Assembly: GCA_013397935.1 (NCBI GenBank) | Contig: VZRN01003396.1 | Coordinates: 789,476-853,475 of the forward strand | DNA: 64,000 bases | Direction of reading: 5' to 3' | DNA from: Dasyornis broadbenti | Taxonomy: Eukaryota; Chordata; Aves; Passeriformes; Dasyornithidae | In this document: positions 12,701-27,700 of the stretch, in pieces | How positions within the stretch are numbered: the first letter of the stretch is position 1 | How the letters are laid out: every line of letters begins with the position of its first letter | Position numbers and translations under genes: made by a program | Notes under the pieces: generated by a model | What the model was told of the DNA's origin: nothing | The model's input: the letters and a program-made list of their open reading frames with translations, nothing else | The model's database searches: none

Positions 12701-15700
12701 TCAGTTATGAATCCCACACAGTTCACCCTTCTTGATAAATACAACATTGGAAAACGATGGGAGGTACATTAAAACTAACAGGAATCCTCATAAGATAATA
12801 TGCTACAGAATTATTTTTCTGATGAGATTGTTCATACGTTTTTTGCCAGAGTCTCTGAGACTCAGATTTCCATTTAAAAGACATGACTTCTTTTGGTTTC
12901 CTTTATTTAATAATTATTTTAATGGCATATGGCTTCTTCCTTTGCAAAGGAAAAAAACCAGTCTAAAATTATATAAGGATAAAAGGTTTTAATGCAATTA
13001 TTTAACTTAATAGGTAAAGAAATGACTCACTGTTACCTCAGAGGTAATGAATTTCTGTAATGAGTGATATAGTAATGATGTCTTCAACTTGCATTTGGTG
13101 GTGGTATTTTTTTAATATCTTGCAAAAGAAATTTTAAAATGCTCAGAATTTATAATTTATAAATCTTGACAAAGGCTTTCTAGGGTTGGATAATTAATTA
13201 ATTCTTTTACATAAGATCCTTTAGAGAGCTTATTTTTGGTAGGAGTAGATAGAAATAGACAATAAAATGTCACTCTCTATTTGAATCACCGATGTTAACT
13301 AACATTACAATAAATTGAAACTTCTGTAAATAACTATTACATTGTGCTTTTTAGATACATTTTCAAGTGTAATATTTTATAATATGAGTGGCAGTTGTCA
13401 CCTTACTTGGCTTTAATGAAGTATATTGTGTAGGTGGAATGGGGAAAGAGCTGGGTCTGTACTTGAGTAGGAAAGTAGCTATTTTCATAGCAGACTTGGA
13501 CAGAACCAGTGATAAGGAGGCAGAGGTGAAATTCTTGTAGACACTTATCTCGAAAGATAACAGTATAAAAGTTAAGGTTCATTCAGTGTTTATTTTATAG
13601 AAAAAAATACACTCTTAAAAATCCTGCACGCAACACAACTTGGGAGATAAAATGAATAGTAAGCCCCTACAAACTACCAAATAACTGCACAAACAGATAA
13701 TTATATACCCATAGAAATTTTTATGAATACTCTTCTTCCACTGCCTTTCTCTTAGTGCAATATTTTTCTAATGAATAATGCTTTCTAGAGAGATCCAGGT
13801 TGACTTTATATCAAATTACTTTTCTTGTGGTCTCTTCCATTACTTGTTTATTTCTACTTCAACAATTCATAACAATGCATAAATTCAGTTGTCTGCAATT
13901 CCAGATGACTTTGTGAATGTGCAGTTGGATCTTTCCTCCTCCTCTTGTTGGCCATGAGTTTTTGCAATTTCTTGTGGAGGCAATGGTGTCTTTTCATTTT
14001 TTCCCCTGCCAGACCCACGGTGTGCCTGATTTGTTACACATGCTGAACCTTCTAACCCCTTTTATATTTGCCTGAGACACTCCATTGTGTTCCAGCATCC
14101 CTTCCTGTATTTTCTTCCCACTCACATCGAAATGTTTTTACTACCTGTTTTGTTTGCAGTTACTGTTTAGAGCTTCTCTCCTCTTCTATTTTCCACTCCA
14201 CTGATAGAATTATTAGCAAGCTCACTAACTTTCTTTTTAACAACAGTGGACAATGTTATTGCTTGTTCTCCTTGATCTCTTATGAGTGATTGCTTACTGT
14301 TGCCTTGCTTATGTTGGTGTGGTGACCCATCAGCTCCCTCATACATTGGCCCCTTTTGTGTCCATTCCTGTGGACAGCGCAACCCTGGTGTTACTCCGAA
14401 TCTTAGTGGATGCTGGCACTGGGTATGCCATTGAAATCTGTGAGAATCTTATGAATGTCTTTGGCATGCACACTCTGAAACAGCCTTTGTTCTAGAGGTA
14501 TACCGCTAAAATCCTCATTCAGGTTGATCTTGTTTTGCTCCCATGTCTTTTATCTCTATACCTGATAAATACAGTTGAACCTTGCTTATATTCGTGTAAT
14601 TGCTGATACCATTTTCCTGGTTTTCTGCTTTTGCCATGCCTCTTCTTTCTCTTTACTCCTTCATTAACTCTTTGTTCTTTATCAAGTCAGACCTAAGCTA
14701 TTTCTACTTACAAGCCACATCAGGCAACATAAATTTCAGCATAGAGATATTTTTCATCTTTATTCTGGTCAACTGCTAAATATCCTAATAAGTGTTTTTC
14801 TGCTTCATCCCATTTCTTTCCCTTTCTACAAGAGTACCATGCTGTCCCTTTGGTTAAGTGACAGAAGATAATTTGTGTGGAATTTTGAAAGAGTGGAAAA
14901 CATGAGAAACCCGTAAAAATTTGAACAAACTAACTTTGCTTGACTGTACATATTAATAGAAAGCACAGGTTCAATGACCAATTTGTCCCTCTTCCTAAAT
15001 AGCCCGTCCAAAATACCCACATTTCTTCATCAACGTTTTAAATCTGCCATTTCATCTGCTGTTTTTTCGACTTGTTTACTTACAGAGAATCTCTTTGTTC
15101 TAGATGTAGCATTGTTAGTAATAGTTAATTGTGCAGAAGTTAGGTATTTTTGTTGATAAGGGAAAGTTAAAATGATTTGAATGCATTGGAGTTCCTTGGA
15201 AATAATGAGTCAGGATATGAGTGTTTGTTTGTATTGTGTTCAGCCTCACCCTTCTTCGTACTAGCTCCTGGTTTGCGTGTTTCCTGTTTCATGGCAAAGC
15301 TGCTGAATACACTCTGTACCTCAGTGCAAGCATTGTACTAGGAGTGTGCTTGGAGCATTGCAACCCCCTTAACAAGCTTCCTTACAGGAGGTAAAGGTCT
15401 TCAGCTGCCGGTTCAAAGTGGGGATTGCAGCAAATATGGCAAATTTACTTCCCAGTGGCAACCCATAAAAATCAGTGTTCATTCTAGTATACTCTTAATG
15501 TTCCTGAGTATGTGCTTGCAGGAAATACTAAAAATCTGTTTTGAATCTTTCCAGTTTACATTGTGTATGTTCAGAATGGTATACACTGTAGGTTTTTTTT
15601 CTATTTTTAAATTTTTATCCATAGCTGCTTATTGTTTGGCATTTGTTGAAAATCTGGCTCGTAATCTTTAGCAAGTAAATATTCCTGCACTCCTAAGATG

Positions 15701-18700
15701 GTGTAATGCAGAATACAAGAAATAGGAGTTAATCGTGTGAGGGTGGGGCATACATTCCTTCTCCACCCATTATAAATTTGCATCAGCATTTATCGTATGC
15801 TGATATCAAAATAGGCATTGCAACACTTTCTTTCAGCTTTTGAATATCAGAGTCTTCCTGTGTGGCATGAGTTGATATTAGTCACAGTTCAGAAGCCAGC
15901 TTGTGGGAATGTTCATTTACTCTCCTTATATTGTCATGTATTTTGGGCAGCAACATGTCTGCTTTCAGTGTACCCTTCATAAACTAGATGGTTAGCTGTA
16001 GCTGAATGCTTGTCAGGATTATTGAAACCACAGCATGTTTGGCAGGGGTAGACTTTTCTGTCCCTAAGCTTTAAAATGTGCTTCTTGCATTCTTCTAACA
16101 TGACTTATTGTTTTGGTTACTCTCTCAATTTCCATTTTCTAGCTACTACTGAAATGTGATAAATTGACACTGAATGGCAAGTAGGTACTCAAGACCCTTA
16201 CTGTATGATTATATTTCCTAAAGAGTTGATTCACTGTTACAGGGAAGAACTTGAAGGCACAGAAAAGCTCTAAGATATCAGAAACTAGAAGTAATACTCA
16301 TCATTACTGAAAATACATCTTTTGTTGTAATGATATGGGGAGAAAGGGACAATCCTATCCCCCCCCCCCCAATGAGTTCTTGAGGTTAGTGCTGCTGCTG
16401 AATAGTGCAGTAAATTTTGGCAGTCAAAGGTCAAGTTGTTTTGAGTAGCAAGATCTTTTTTTTTATTCAGAAATGAGTGTTTCTTCCCTCAGCAAGCACT
16501 TATATGTATTTCATATCCTTTGGCTACTATTTATATAAACATTGTTGCATTGTTTGCATATAAATATCAAAAGTTTAAAACTTAAAACAGAATCATTCAT
16601 CATTATTGTGTAAAATTGGTTCCTTCCCACCTCATACTACCTCGTTCTTCCTCATCACTAGAGAAATGGTGATGGATAAATTATTCTTACGTGATTCAAA
16701 CTCTTGTGTTTTAATGACTTGTAATGTAATATTTGTCTGTCTGTTCCTAGCAGTTATGTCCCCTCAGAGGATGATGAGGTGCCTTTGTCTTGCAGTGCTT
16801 GCAAGTGCTTTGCCCCGTGACGTGGATGGGAATGCTTTCTGCAAGCAGCAAAGGGCGCCTGTTCGCCACTGCAAGGGAGGCAACTTGGTAAACATTAAAT
16901 ATCTATGGCTACAAAAAGTTAAATAAGAAAGTTAGCCTGCCCTGTGTGTGTAATCAAGATTAGCAAACATAACCTGTTGGAAACTAAGAGGTCTGAGCAC
17001 AGGATTTGTTTTCTTGTTGAATAAAGAAGAGATGTGATCCTTGAAAATTCACTAGGGTGCCATATGTGGACTTGGATTTCTTTTCCCACAGCAGACTGAA
17101 GAGAAAAATCACTGTGGAAAACATGGTATTTGACAGCTAGTGTGATATGTCGTTTAAGTTTTTTGTACCAGTGTAATCTCTTTTTTGTAAAAGCAGTAAA
17201 AGCTCCTTTCCCCAGCCTAATTCTTCACGCAATGGTTTTAGTGTGTGGTGGATGCTGTAGTCAGACTGTACTGCACAATAGCCCTGGGTATCAAGATCTC
17301 TCTGCTAGGTGGGATTGGCTGTGTGTGAGCACAGGCTCAGGCTGTTCACAACTCTGGTGAGGTCTTGCCGCATTGGGCAACTCAAGAGGTGATTTATGAC
17401 TGTGACAGTGCACACTCTTCCCCAGGTGTGACAGTCAGAGGCTGGGTCAGACTTCCGTGTTGAGACACTTGTAGGGAGCTACCACTTCACTTGTAAGAGC
17501 AGGGGCAGAAGAGAGATAGCCTTGTTGATGTGAGGAGTGTCAGGGAGGGGCTTTCAGCCCACTAACTTTGTCTGAAATATGTTAGTGGGACTTTTGAGCA
17601 AAACCTGGCTACTGTCAGAGATGATATAATGAGCAACATAAACCTTCGAGTAATTATTAGGCAGATGGTCTCTTCCGTCCTCCACCCCATCTGTACAACA
17701 CAAAGCTGCTGCACTAAGGACAAATACTCAGTCACTTTGGAATTCCCTGGCTGAGCATGTGAGTGAGGAAAGATGGTATCCTGCTTTGTGGAGGCCTTGC
17801 TTTGCTCTCCTCAAAGATATAGCCTCCAAGGGAATGACTTCCCATCACCTGTGAGACTAAGGCATCATTTAGTGCCTATCTGGGATAACTTCAGCAATGT
17901 CAGGAAATGAAGAGGAAAGCTATGAATATGACTACGAAAAGGAAAATGAGAGGGAATGCACTTTTAACAGGCAGAGCCTTGATATCTTGGAAGAAGGTAC
18001 TTTTCACCTTTTGTTTTTAATTGCTCATGGTAGTAGCACATGGCAACATATAAGTGATTTGAGTGATATTTGTGGATTAAATACACAAAATTTTGCTTTT
18101 TGCGTGGAAATATTTGTCTAATATGTAAATAAGATAAATCTTAATTTATGTATACTTTAAAGAAGAAATGCATGATCAACTGATGAAAACTGTGCAATAC
18201 CTATTTTATATTGAAACAGGAATTGGGAAATTTTCTCTTTCTGGAATTCCAGTGCATTTTTTTAATATGCAAACCATGTGTGGGTCTTATGAAACTGTAT
18301 ATTTTAGTTTATCATTCCCAGCAGGTGCTTCTAGAACAGAGCAGCAGTTTTGTGCTTATCCATGAATTTGAAAGTGCATAGACAGAAATAATCAAGTGTG
18401 GAGTCTTATGACTTAGATTTTCAATAAACAACTCAAAAATATTGTCGTACTATGGGGAAATAATGGGCAACTGGCCTGTTCAGATGGAAATGGGAATGTC
18501 TGTGCATTGAAAATCCTCCTATGCACCTGCTGTATAGAGATGGTACCTATTCTAGGTCTGCTTCCAGCCAATCTGGTAGCCTTTTTCAGGGCTTAAGGTA
18601 CCAAAAACTGAATGTACCATTTCTGTTACTTCATGTGCTGTAAATTTTGCTCCAAAACAGCAGTTTTATGATAGAGATTTGTTACTTCCAAATACACTAT

Positions 18701-21700
18701 TATAAAGCTGATGTAAGGATGCTTTGAAGGATTGTTAGCACAGAGAATGCAACTTGCTGTGATTTTACACCCTTATTCACCTCATGGAAAACAGTTCCTG
18801 TGTCCAGAGTCTTGGTGAATGAAACATGCTCTTTGAATCCCTTTGCATAATTTTCGTGTAAAAACTCCCTCACAATCAAATATCCCACCTGGTTTACTGA
18901 TTTGTGTGTCTGTGCAAAAAAGAAAGGTGCTGAAGAGAATACTGGTAAAAAGAAAATTTAAAACTGTGAATTGGGATGCAGAGGAAGCTTATCAAGAGAG
19001 GCCAACTGACATTTTTTAATATTTTACTCCTATTGTTTTAGCAATTAAATGACTGCTGAAGCATACAACATGCTGTTCTTATTTTTCCTGCTGACTTTAC
19101 CTTTTATCCAGATCTAACAGTCTGAAGCTATTCTTGTTGATTTTGAGAGGAGGGGAAAAAAGGTTGAGTTCTATCTGGGATAAATTTAGCCCTGTCTTTC
19201 TACAGTGCCTTCCTCTCAAAAGCTCAGTATGTGTTTGAAATGTCTTCTAAAGATGCCATCTCTTCTCCACCTATGCATTGATGTCACCTGCACACTCAGT
19301 GTGGCAGAGATACAGATTCACAAAACCAATATACGGTATTTCTATGTATTTTTGCACGTGGGTGTGCTTGCAAAGGGTAGTATTTCTCTAGGAGAACGGA
19401 TGACTCAAACCTTTCTATAAGTAAAGCAGCTGGAAACACCAGCATGTAGGCTTTGCATGCTGAACAAAAGAAACATTTTAGCTATATCTGGCTGTGAATC
19501 TGGTACCAGAAATGGAAAACTGGAGGCTATGCTTCACTTGAACCATTTATAGTTACTGAAAAGAAGATGATAAAAATTGTGTAATTAAGACTCCCTAACT
19601 GTTTGGCCTGTTCCATGTGCAGGATTTGTACTCACTTCTTGACTGTTATTTCCATAGTGATTTTGATATAGTGAGGTTTTTCTCTGTCCCAACATTTAGA
19701 TGCTGTAGCTTCCCTCAGTCCTGTTTCTAGAGCCTGTCACAGGACTGGCATTACAGTCAGTTCTCTTGATGACAGTGGGAGGCACCTTCATAAAAGTCTG
19801 TGCAGAGCAGTCCTAAAGTCAGTGCATTGCTTTATAATTGTAAAGCTGTCTGACAGCAATATGTTTACTTTTCATTTGATAAGCTGGCCTCGGGACTGAC
19901 TGCAGTGAAACTTTGCTTAGGGATATCTGTTGATAGTGTCTACTCAGTTTTTCTTCATAAAGGAACCTGAGTTGTGAAAGGACAGCCTGTCAGCTTTCAT
20001 TATAAGTGATTTGTTGGGTCGCTGTTTCTGAAATGGAACTATGTTTTGATTCTAGCTTTTGCAACTGGGACAGGAAAAGACTCTTACCTACTAAGGACCT
20101 ATGATAGCTGCCATTCCCATTTACTAATGTAGTAGTTTAAAAGTCCTCTTTACCTAAAGTACTTAGTATATGCAGGCAAGGAATCTGTCTCAAGTTGAAT
20201 TAAAAAGAAACAAATTTAAGTCTTGGGATCACTGATAAAATCTTAAATCAGGCACTCCAGGGGTTTGACTCTCAGAAAATGTAAAATACAATAGGATGGA
20301 AGCCATTCAGAGCTCTGGAATCTGTAAATGCTAGAGCACAAAAGATGGAGAGGAGTAATCTTTTAAACCTTTAGAACAACCATTCCCTGCCAAAGAGTTG
20401 GAATAGGAAAAGATCACATATTTAATAACAAATACATGGCTTACAGGCTTGTAACCTCACTTTACGATTTTTAAAGATGTACTGTCCAGATCCTCATTTA
20501 AATATTTCACCCATTTATTAGTTACATTGACTGCAGTCCAGACGTATCTTGACAAGAAATGAATGGAAGACAATGTCAAGACAGTAACTCAGTGGCTAAT
20601 ATTAAAAAATGCTGCAAAAAATGTTTTACTTTTTAAGAGAGGAGCAATGCTGAGCTGTATCTGTAAATGAGTAGGCATTAAGGCAATTAAGAGAATTAAG
20701 ATGAATTCTCTTCAGAGACTTTTTCTTGTTTTCTTAGTTTTACCTTGTGTCTGTATTTTCCAAGTTACTATATTTGGCCTGTGTTTGTGCTAATAGAAGG
20801 AACAAGTTTCTGATGCTTTTTGAAATTTCCTTTAACTTGATTGTTCATTCATCACAAGAAAATTTGATGCAGTTCATGTCCTACCTAGAGGAAGTATTTT
20901 GAAATTACTCCCTGCGTGAGGTTTCAGGCAGAGGCTTTAGAAAAGAAGTAACAGCAAAGTTTTTTTTCCACGAAGCTGAGATTAAATAATAACAAAGGTT
21001 TGTATGTGAGGCATTAATATTGGATTTGCTAAGCTATTTGAATACCCTATGAGAGAAATTGCAGTGAACAAACACTCCTTGAATCATAGCCTTAAACATG
21101 AAGATAAAACCTCTTCTTCGAGATGAATCAGTACCTGCAGCTTAATATTTAAAGATTATTTTGCAAACTCTGCCATTGAAATTATAGTAAGCCAGACTGT
21201 AACTTTTGAAGAAGACAAAACCCAAATCTGTTGGCATTGCCTCTTGAACTTGCTGACTGAGTATGTATCGCTCATGACATGTTCTTCCAGACTCCTGCAC
21301 GAAGCTCACCCACAGTGTGACCTGACAGTTGTGAAGCAGTTGGTGCACTGTGACTGCTCCTTATCCCTCTAATCAGGGTCACGGCTGCCCGCTGACCTCC
21401 CCATCTGCCTTCTGGAGTGACTGGCCTGCTCCCTCCTTGGGGAGTGCTGGGGGAGGCTGGGGGAACTGCTGGGGTTTTTTGTTAGGATTTGGACTTCTAG
21501 CAAGTTGGGACTCAGAAGCACATTCTTCAAGCTCTGGTGGCAGTAGTATCTTAAAATTTTTAAGCTCTTTAGATGAGTGTATTCTCTTAAGGCTGTCTCA
21601 AATGTGGCAGGCGACAGCATATCTGAAACCTCTGCCCTAGTTTAGCCAGGGCTGCCAAAAACACCTCCTCATTGGAGGAGAAGCTACCAAGTTTATCTAT

Positions 21701-24700
21701 AACCGTGGAAAATCTTTCTAGTCTGGGTCAGTAACAGTTGACAGCACATTTTAGGTAAAATTTTTCAGTTTATTTGAAAAGTAATATACCTCATATGGCA
21801 CAGTTTCAGAATTCCACATATGCTTGGCTCAAGTTGATGTAGTGCACACAGTAACCTCTGCCAGGGCATAACTATCAGTGGCTCTGGAACTGAAGCTGTA
21901 ATTTTTAGTGGGTGCTTTATCCATGGAGTGTAAAAATAGCCTTTGAGAAATTAATCCACTGAAAGCCGAGGAATCTGAGTCTGCCAGGGTCTTTGCTGGC
22001 TAACGTTTGCCAAGTGGCAGCAAGGAGCATGGCTGGTCAGTCAGCAGTGCCATGTGTGTTCTGTGTGTCTCCATGTGCAACATTTAGGATGCCATGCCCT
22101 TGCCATTGTATCTCCGGCGTTTGGACAGAGCTGTGAGCAGAGAGGAGTGAGCCAGAAACTGTTTGTGAGGCAGGGCTTGTCATGACTGAGAACGAATATA
22201 GCAGGCTTTGCCATGGTTACAGGCTTTGGGTAGGGAAGTGTTGTGATAAAAAGCACTGTCCCGTCCTGCCACCCTACCAAAAAGAAGCATCAGTGTTTAA
22301 ATGGCAAGAGATCTGTGTTCCATGAACAGTATCCATTTCCCCTGATGGAGTTTCTGATGAAGTAAATTTTGGTAGTAGGGAAATCCTCATGCACTAAGGC
22401 CTTCCCTGTTAGACTTTATAATTATACAGGTCAATATTATCTGCCCCAAATGTGGAACTTTACAATAACATCTTAGCGCTTTTATGTTTCCCAGTAGTTA
22501 GAAATAGATGTGAAGAGGAGCAGTGGGAGCTGGGCTTTCCTCTTCAGCAGTTGCTGCTTTCTTATATTTCATTACTTTATCCCTGGTTGATTGGTCTCAA
22601 ACATGGAGAAGGCAGTAGGTGTTAAGGAGGGATGTAAAGAGCAGGAACTGATGACACCTGTTACTGCTGGCTCCAGTGTTATTTTTTCTCCTTTGTTCCA
22701 CTTGAATCCTTTGTTTGGTAGGTGGTGGCTCATTGCAGAAGCTGCCAATAGTGGTATTCTTGTTCTCGTTCCCTTTCATGGCTGTTTCCTGTTCCAGGAA
22801 ACGTCCTTTACACTAAGCAGCGTGCTAGTTGAAGGGGTGATTTTCATGGAGCATTCCAGAAAGGTACAAGTCTTCCTCCATCACCCTGTGTATCTTCAGT
22901 TTGGGAATCAGTGCTCCATTAAATAGATGGCAAGAAATAAGTGCAGAGTACATCCTTTCAGCTATACTTACGTTGGGAAACACGGGAATGTGGTTACCAG
23001 TAAATTTGCAAGCTTTAGGAGAGTTTGAAGATGGTGCTAGGTACCTTAAGGCAGAGGAAATGTTTGATCTGTGTAGTGTTTGTCCATTTGTGTGTTTGGC
23101 TTTTAAAAAAAAAACCAAATACTTTGAACTGCAAATGTGTCCCCAGGAGCATGTATTTAGTGCTGTCATGTAAGTAATTTGATGGGAGCTTTCTCTGTTC
23201 CTTGTTTCCTGTTTTGGATCTGTGACATTAGCTTCAAAGCAGTTATCAAATATGTGGGTTTTTAAATTATTCTTTCTTTCTGTATTATCTATCAGCCTTC
23301 TTCATAGACTGAGAAGTGCAAAGTATATGTGATTTGACTGTTTGCATGCATCTATGCATTTAGACTCAGCACTCCCTATCACCCTCTGGTAAAAAACTAC
23401 AGATGTGTGAGTGAGCAAAAAGAGGTCAGTAATTTGGCACCACAGGTTTTGCATTACAAGGCACTGTCCTTCATTTGCTCTTGTTTTATCTTTGCAGCAG
23501 TGTCACCAGGCTCTTATACTCACCAGAAACTCCAGCAGGCTAGAAACCTACTATGCAGGATCCATTAGATATGTGGCATGTGGGGGGTACTTTTTCTCTG
23601 CATACTTCACTGATCACACCTCTAAATGGTTTTTCAAAATAGTGTGTCTTTTTCACTGATAGATTTTTGATCACTAAAGAAATAAAAATTGCCATACAAG
23701 GAACTGGCCAAATATTATCTTGTAGTCTGTGGAGACTGAATATTTAGACATTTTAAAGGGTTGGGGTTTTTTTTAATTATATTTCTGAATTCTACTCTCT
23801 CCTCACTTTTCACCTGCTCTTCCCCACAAGCCTTGATTTCTGAGTAATGGAAAGCAACAGCTCTTTGTAAGTTTGCCCTCCTTCCAAAAGGAAATCCTTC
23901 CTTTTAGTTAGTAGCTCTCTATTTCGACAATATTGTATGTAGTAGTAGTAGGGGCAGTAGTTGACTGAAGGATTTTATTATATGCAGTGTACTGAAGTTT
24001 GTTTCCACTTGGATGCTGAAGAGGATGCATAAGCGAACACTTACGCTTTGAAACCCTTGCAAACTGGCAGAGAGTAGTGTATGAAGATCTCAGTTTTAAC
24101 AGTGAGCAACAGAACTAGATATGAAAGCCATTGGTGACCAGATTCTACTTTGCTACTGGCAGTGTCTGTTGTGATAATGCTGTGGTGTTACCATGCCAAG
24201 TTAAAGTTTAAACAGCAAGTTCTGAAGGAATAACCAAGGGAGTGTCCATACAACTCAACCTTTTTCACTCCCTCAGCTGAGAGACTCTATTCTGTATGTG
24301 GGAACACCATCCTTTTATCAGCTTGGCTGTTAGGAAGGTTATACATTTACCTGAATTAGGATGGTGTGAGATTGCCACAGTCCTTCATACTCAGTGGTGA
24401 TTGTTAGTGCTAGGTACAGAGTTGAAATAAGCTTGCTAATGACAATGTCAAATATTATTTTATAGTAGTGATGGAATGTTGTAACTAAGGGAACTATTTA
24501 GTGTGCAGTTGTTTTGGAAACCTGCTGGCGTCAGGGTTTCTGATAGACGTTTTACAGCATGATTTAAGAACTTACTATATTTAAAACAAAATTGAGTTTA
24601 TGGTGATGTCAATTTCTATGTGTGTGGATGAATAATGTTCTGAACATTACACCTTCTGTCTTTATGTGAGGTTCCTATGGAAAACTTCTGTTTAACCCCT

Positions 24701-27700
24701 TTATTTATTATAGCTGATATTGTCTGCAAGTTCCTGAGTTTTTTTCTGTGGAATCCTGATTAGTCTGCTTTACAGACGTACTGTATTTTTACTTCTGCAG
24801 TGGTAGAGTTCTTCTTTCTATTTGTATGTAATGTTTGTCAAGTTATTACTTTGAAGCATGAACTTTTTACTGTTACCACTTTCAGACCTATTATTTGGAT
24901 AAATGCAATTATACTTTGAATACTTTTGTATAGCATTCTTTGGAGTTGACTGGGACTATTCATGTCAATGAATAGTATAAATGTTTTCAGGATGTGATCC
25001 TCAAAAATAGAATTAGAGAAACGGGAAAGTAAATGAAGAATTTTAATTTCTTGCCATAGTTTAAGCAGTTTTCTGTGTTTAGGTATGGGAAAATATCCTC
25101 CAACATTTCAACAGATATCTAAGTACTATTGCATTTGATGTATTATCAATGTGCCTTAGTGGTGATCAGCTGTATATTTTTATATATGCAGATTGTATAT
25201 TTATGAATTAGGTAATGTTATTTCCTTAGTGTGACGAACTATCTCCTGCTAGTGTTACTGTACAGTTCTTTTTTTCTTCTCCTCACTATATAAATCCTAT
25301 TAGGCCTGATCTGTCTCTTCCCCAGCTTCAGTGTGTGCTAGAACATTAGCTTATCTGCTAGACTGAGCTTTAACTGACATTGCCAAGGGTAACTCCCCTG
25401 AAGAACAGCTCAGGCTACAGCAGCCTGAACTCATAGTCCATGTGATCCACTGAATTTCATTAACAGCTGTTTTTTTCCAGAATTACAGGGTTTGAGGGGT
25501 AGGTGTAGTTGAAAATGAATAGAAGGGTAGAGCAGAAAGTGCTGTTTTTTTCCTGTCATTGTTGGTGAAATTTTGGAACATTTGTTGACTTCTAGACAAG
25601 TCGGTATATCTTCTTATAGGATCACCTATAGTGGTAGACTGAACTTCTGCATACTTTCTTCAGTCTGACAAAACTCCTGGTTCCACCTTAGTGGTTAATC
25701 ATCTCAACCAGTCTAAGTAAATATTTGTTATGAGTGATACTGTGATCACTGTGGTGTGACCTGGTATTACAAGAGCCATTTCTTATTTTGCATGTATTTT
25801 ATATTTACTTTGCTGTCTTGTACCATAAAACCCAGTTCTTATCAACTTAATATGACGTAGTGTCTTTCTGATGAACAGAGCCCCAACAGTTGCTTATTAT
25901 TGGAGTTGCTTATTCATGGAGTAACACTACTGCATGACATACAATGAGTAGGTGACACGATGGGATCCTAATTATGTATATAGGAACTCCTAAGTATGTA
26001 TATAGGAACATTTGTTTTGACTTCCTGATTTTTTTTTTTCCTAATAAATTCAAGACATTCATCTTCAGAGAAGAAACTTTATTTAAAGTTTGTTCTGCTG
26101 CTGACAAAAGCAAATGCTCAATACAAGAGGAGCATTTGTATTCTTAGTATGACATGACATCTGGGGATTTTTGTTGGTTTTTTGGTTTTTTGGGGGTTTT
26201 TTTGGGTTTTTTTTTTTGTTTGTTTGTTTTGGGGGTTTTTGGCGGGTTTTTTTGTTTTTATTTTTTGAGGGTGATTTGGGGGGTGGGGGTTGAGGGTTTT
26301 TTGTTTGTTTTGTTTGTTTTGAGTTTTTAGATCTTGATGTGCTTACTCAAAAGTTGACATAAGTAGTTTTTAAGATGAAAACTTATGCACACTTAAGCTT
26401 AAAAACGTATTTCTTGCAAAAGATGGGAGTTGAACTTCAGTGATCCTTGTGGGTGTCTTCTAGCTCAGAATATTCTATGATCCTCCCCCAATAGTACTGC
26501 CTATCTGATTAATGTTTTGCTTTATTTTTTCACAGTTTTATGTGCTGAAAGAGTGGGCCAGATGACTAAAACATACAATGACATAGATGCTGTAACACGT
26601 CTCCTTGAAGAGGCAAGTATTACGTCTATTTAAGGACCCATATACAGTATGAGAAAGTAGTACTGAAAGCACATGGTACCACTACTAAACATTGTTGGTA
26701 GATTAGTAGTAGGGAGGAATAAGGGCTCTAAATGTATGTTCACTTTATCTCATTGGTAAAGTAAATACTTTTTCTAAGTAAAGAGCATTTATTCACCTCA
26801 GTCAAATGGATTTCATTACTTCTGCTTATTTTTCACTTGAGGCTATGTAACTTGTTCTTGGCCAAATGTTTGCCCTAATGAATGAGGAGGAATCATTTTA
26901 AAAGGACGTGTTTTTACACTACATGTAAAACTAAGAGTATCATTATTGACGGATATGTTCTCTTCAGAAAATAATAGAAAAAAGCTCTCAGTCTTGTATT
27001 CATAATTATTATCTCAGGTAATCTCTTTCCAGAGAAGTACATAGGCATAAAATTAGAAAATATCTAGTACTCTATCTCTTTTTCTTATTTTCCTTATGTT
27101 TGGTTGATTTGGTTGTTGTTTGAGGGTTTTTTAATACCATTATTATGAAAATTGGTATTCCTGTAATCCATTCAAGAAATGTCAAAAAGCAGCTGTCATG
27201 GTATGATGCTTGTGTTCAATAAATGTCACAATAAATTGTTTGACTAAAATTAGCTGGTTTTCTGCAGTAAACTTGAACAATGATTTTCCAAAGAATGCTT
27301 ATGAGTAATTCTTTAGGTGAAAACTGTTAAAATTTTATTAGTTCATGGCTGACTGCAATTTAATAATTTATGTTCAATTGCTTGCTTATTGCAATAGCAA
27401 TGTCGAAAATGGAGTCTTCCTAGCCAATTGGGTGGTCTGTTACCCTGTAATTCTGCAAGAAAATAAGCATGGGAATGAATACTCGCAGCTTCCATCTGTT
27501 CTTGATACCTGTTAATGCAGTACAGTCTTACATTTTGTGCTTTGAGCCGAACCCATTCAAACACTTCTGTACGAAATACCTATTAAAACAGATGCTTTAT
27601 CCAAAAGACTTGTAGTCTGGAATTGTAGTAACAGTCTGTTACTTGTTTGTGCCCTGTTCCCTTTGCCTTGTTTGGCTGAGATTTACTACATTTGTTCTAT

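Larger units (their letters stand above)
10307..17780 (+). other. TRAK1: TRAK1 intron between alternative first exons
   Basis: About 7.5 kb of AT-rich sequence without recognised exons or clear CR1 copies. It holds a T-rich low-complexity tract at 11607-11680 and a run of 12 C at 16359-16370. A 106-codon open frame at 16606-16926 shows no recognisable family. Confidence 0.5.

Noticed and set aside
16606..16926. 106-codon open frame with hydrophobic stretch
   Set aside because: No known domain, AT-rich context, no splice link to TRAK1; probably chance.
22591..23173. Overlapping open frames on both strands of about 90-114 codons
   Set aside because: No recognised family and open in both directions, as expected for chance stop-poor sequence.
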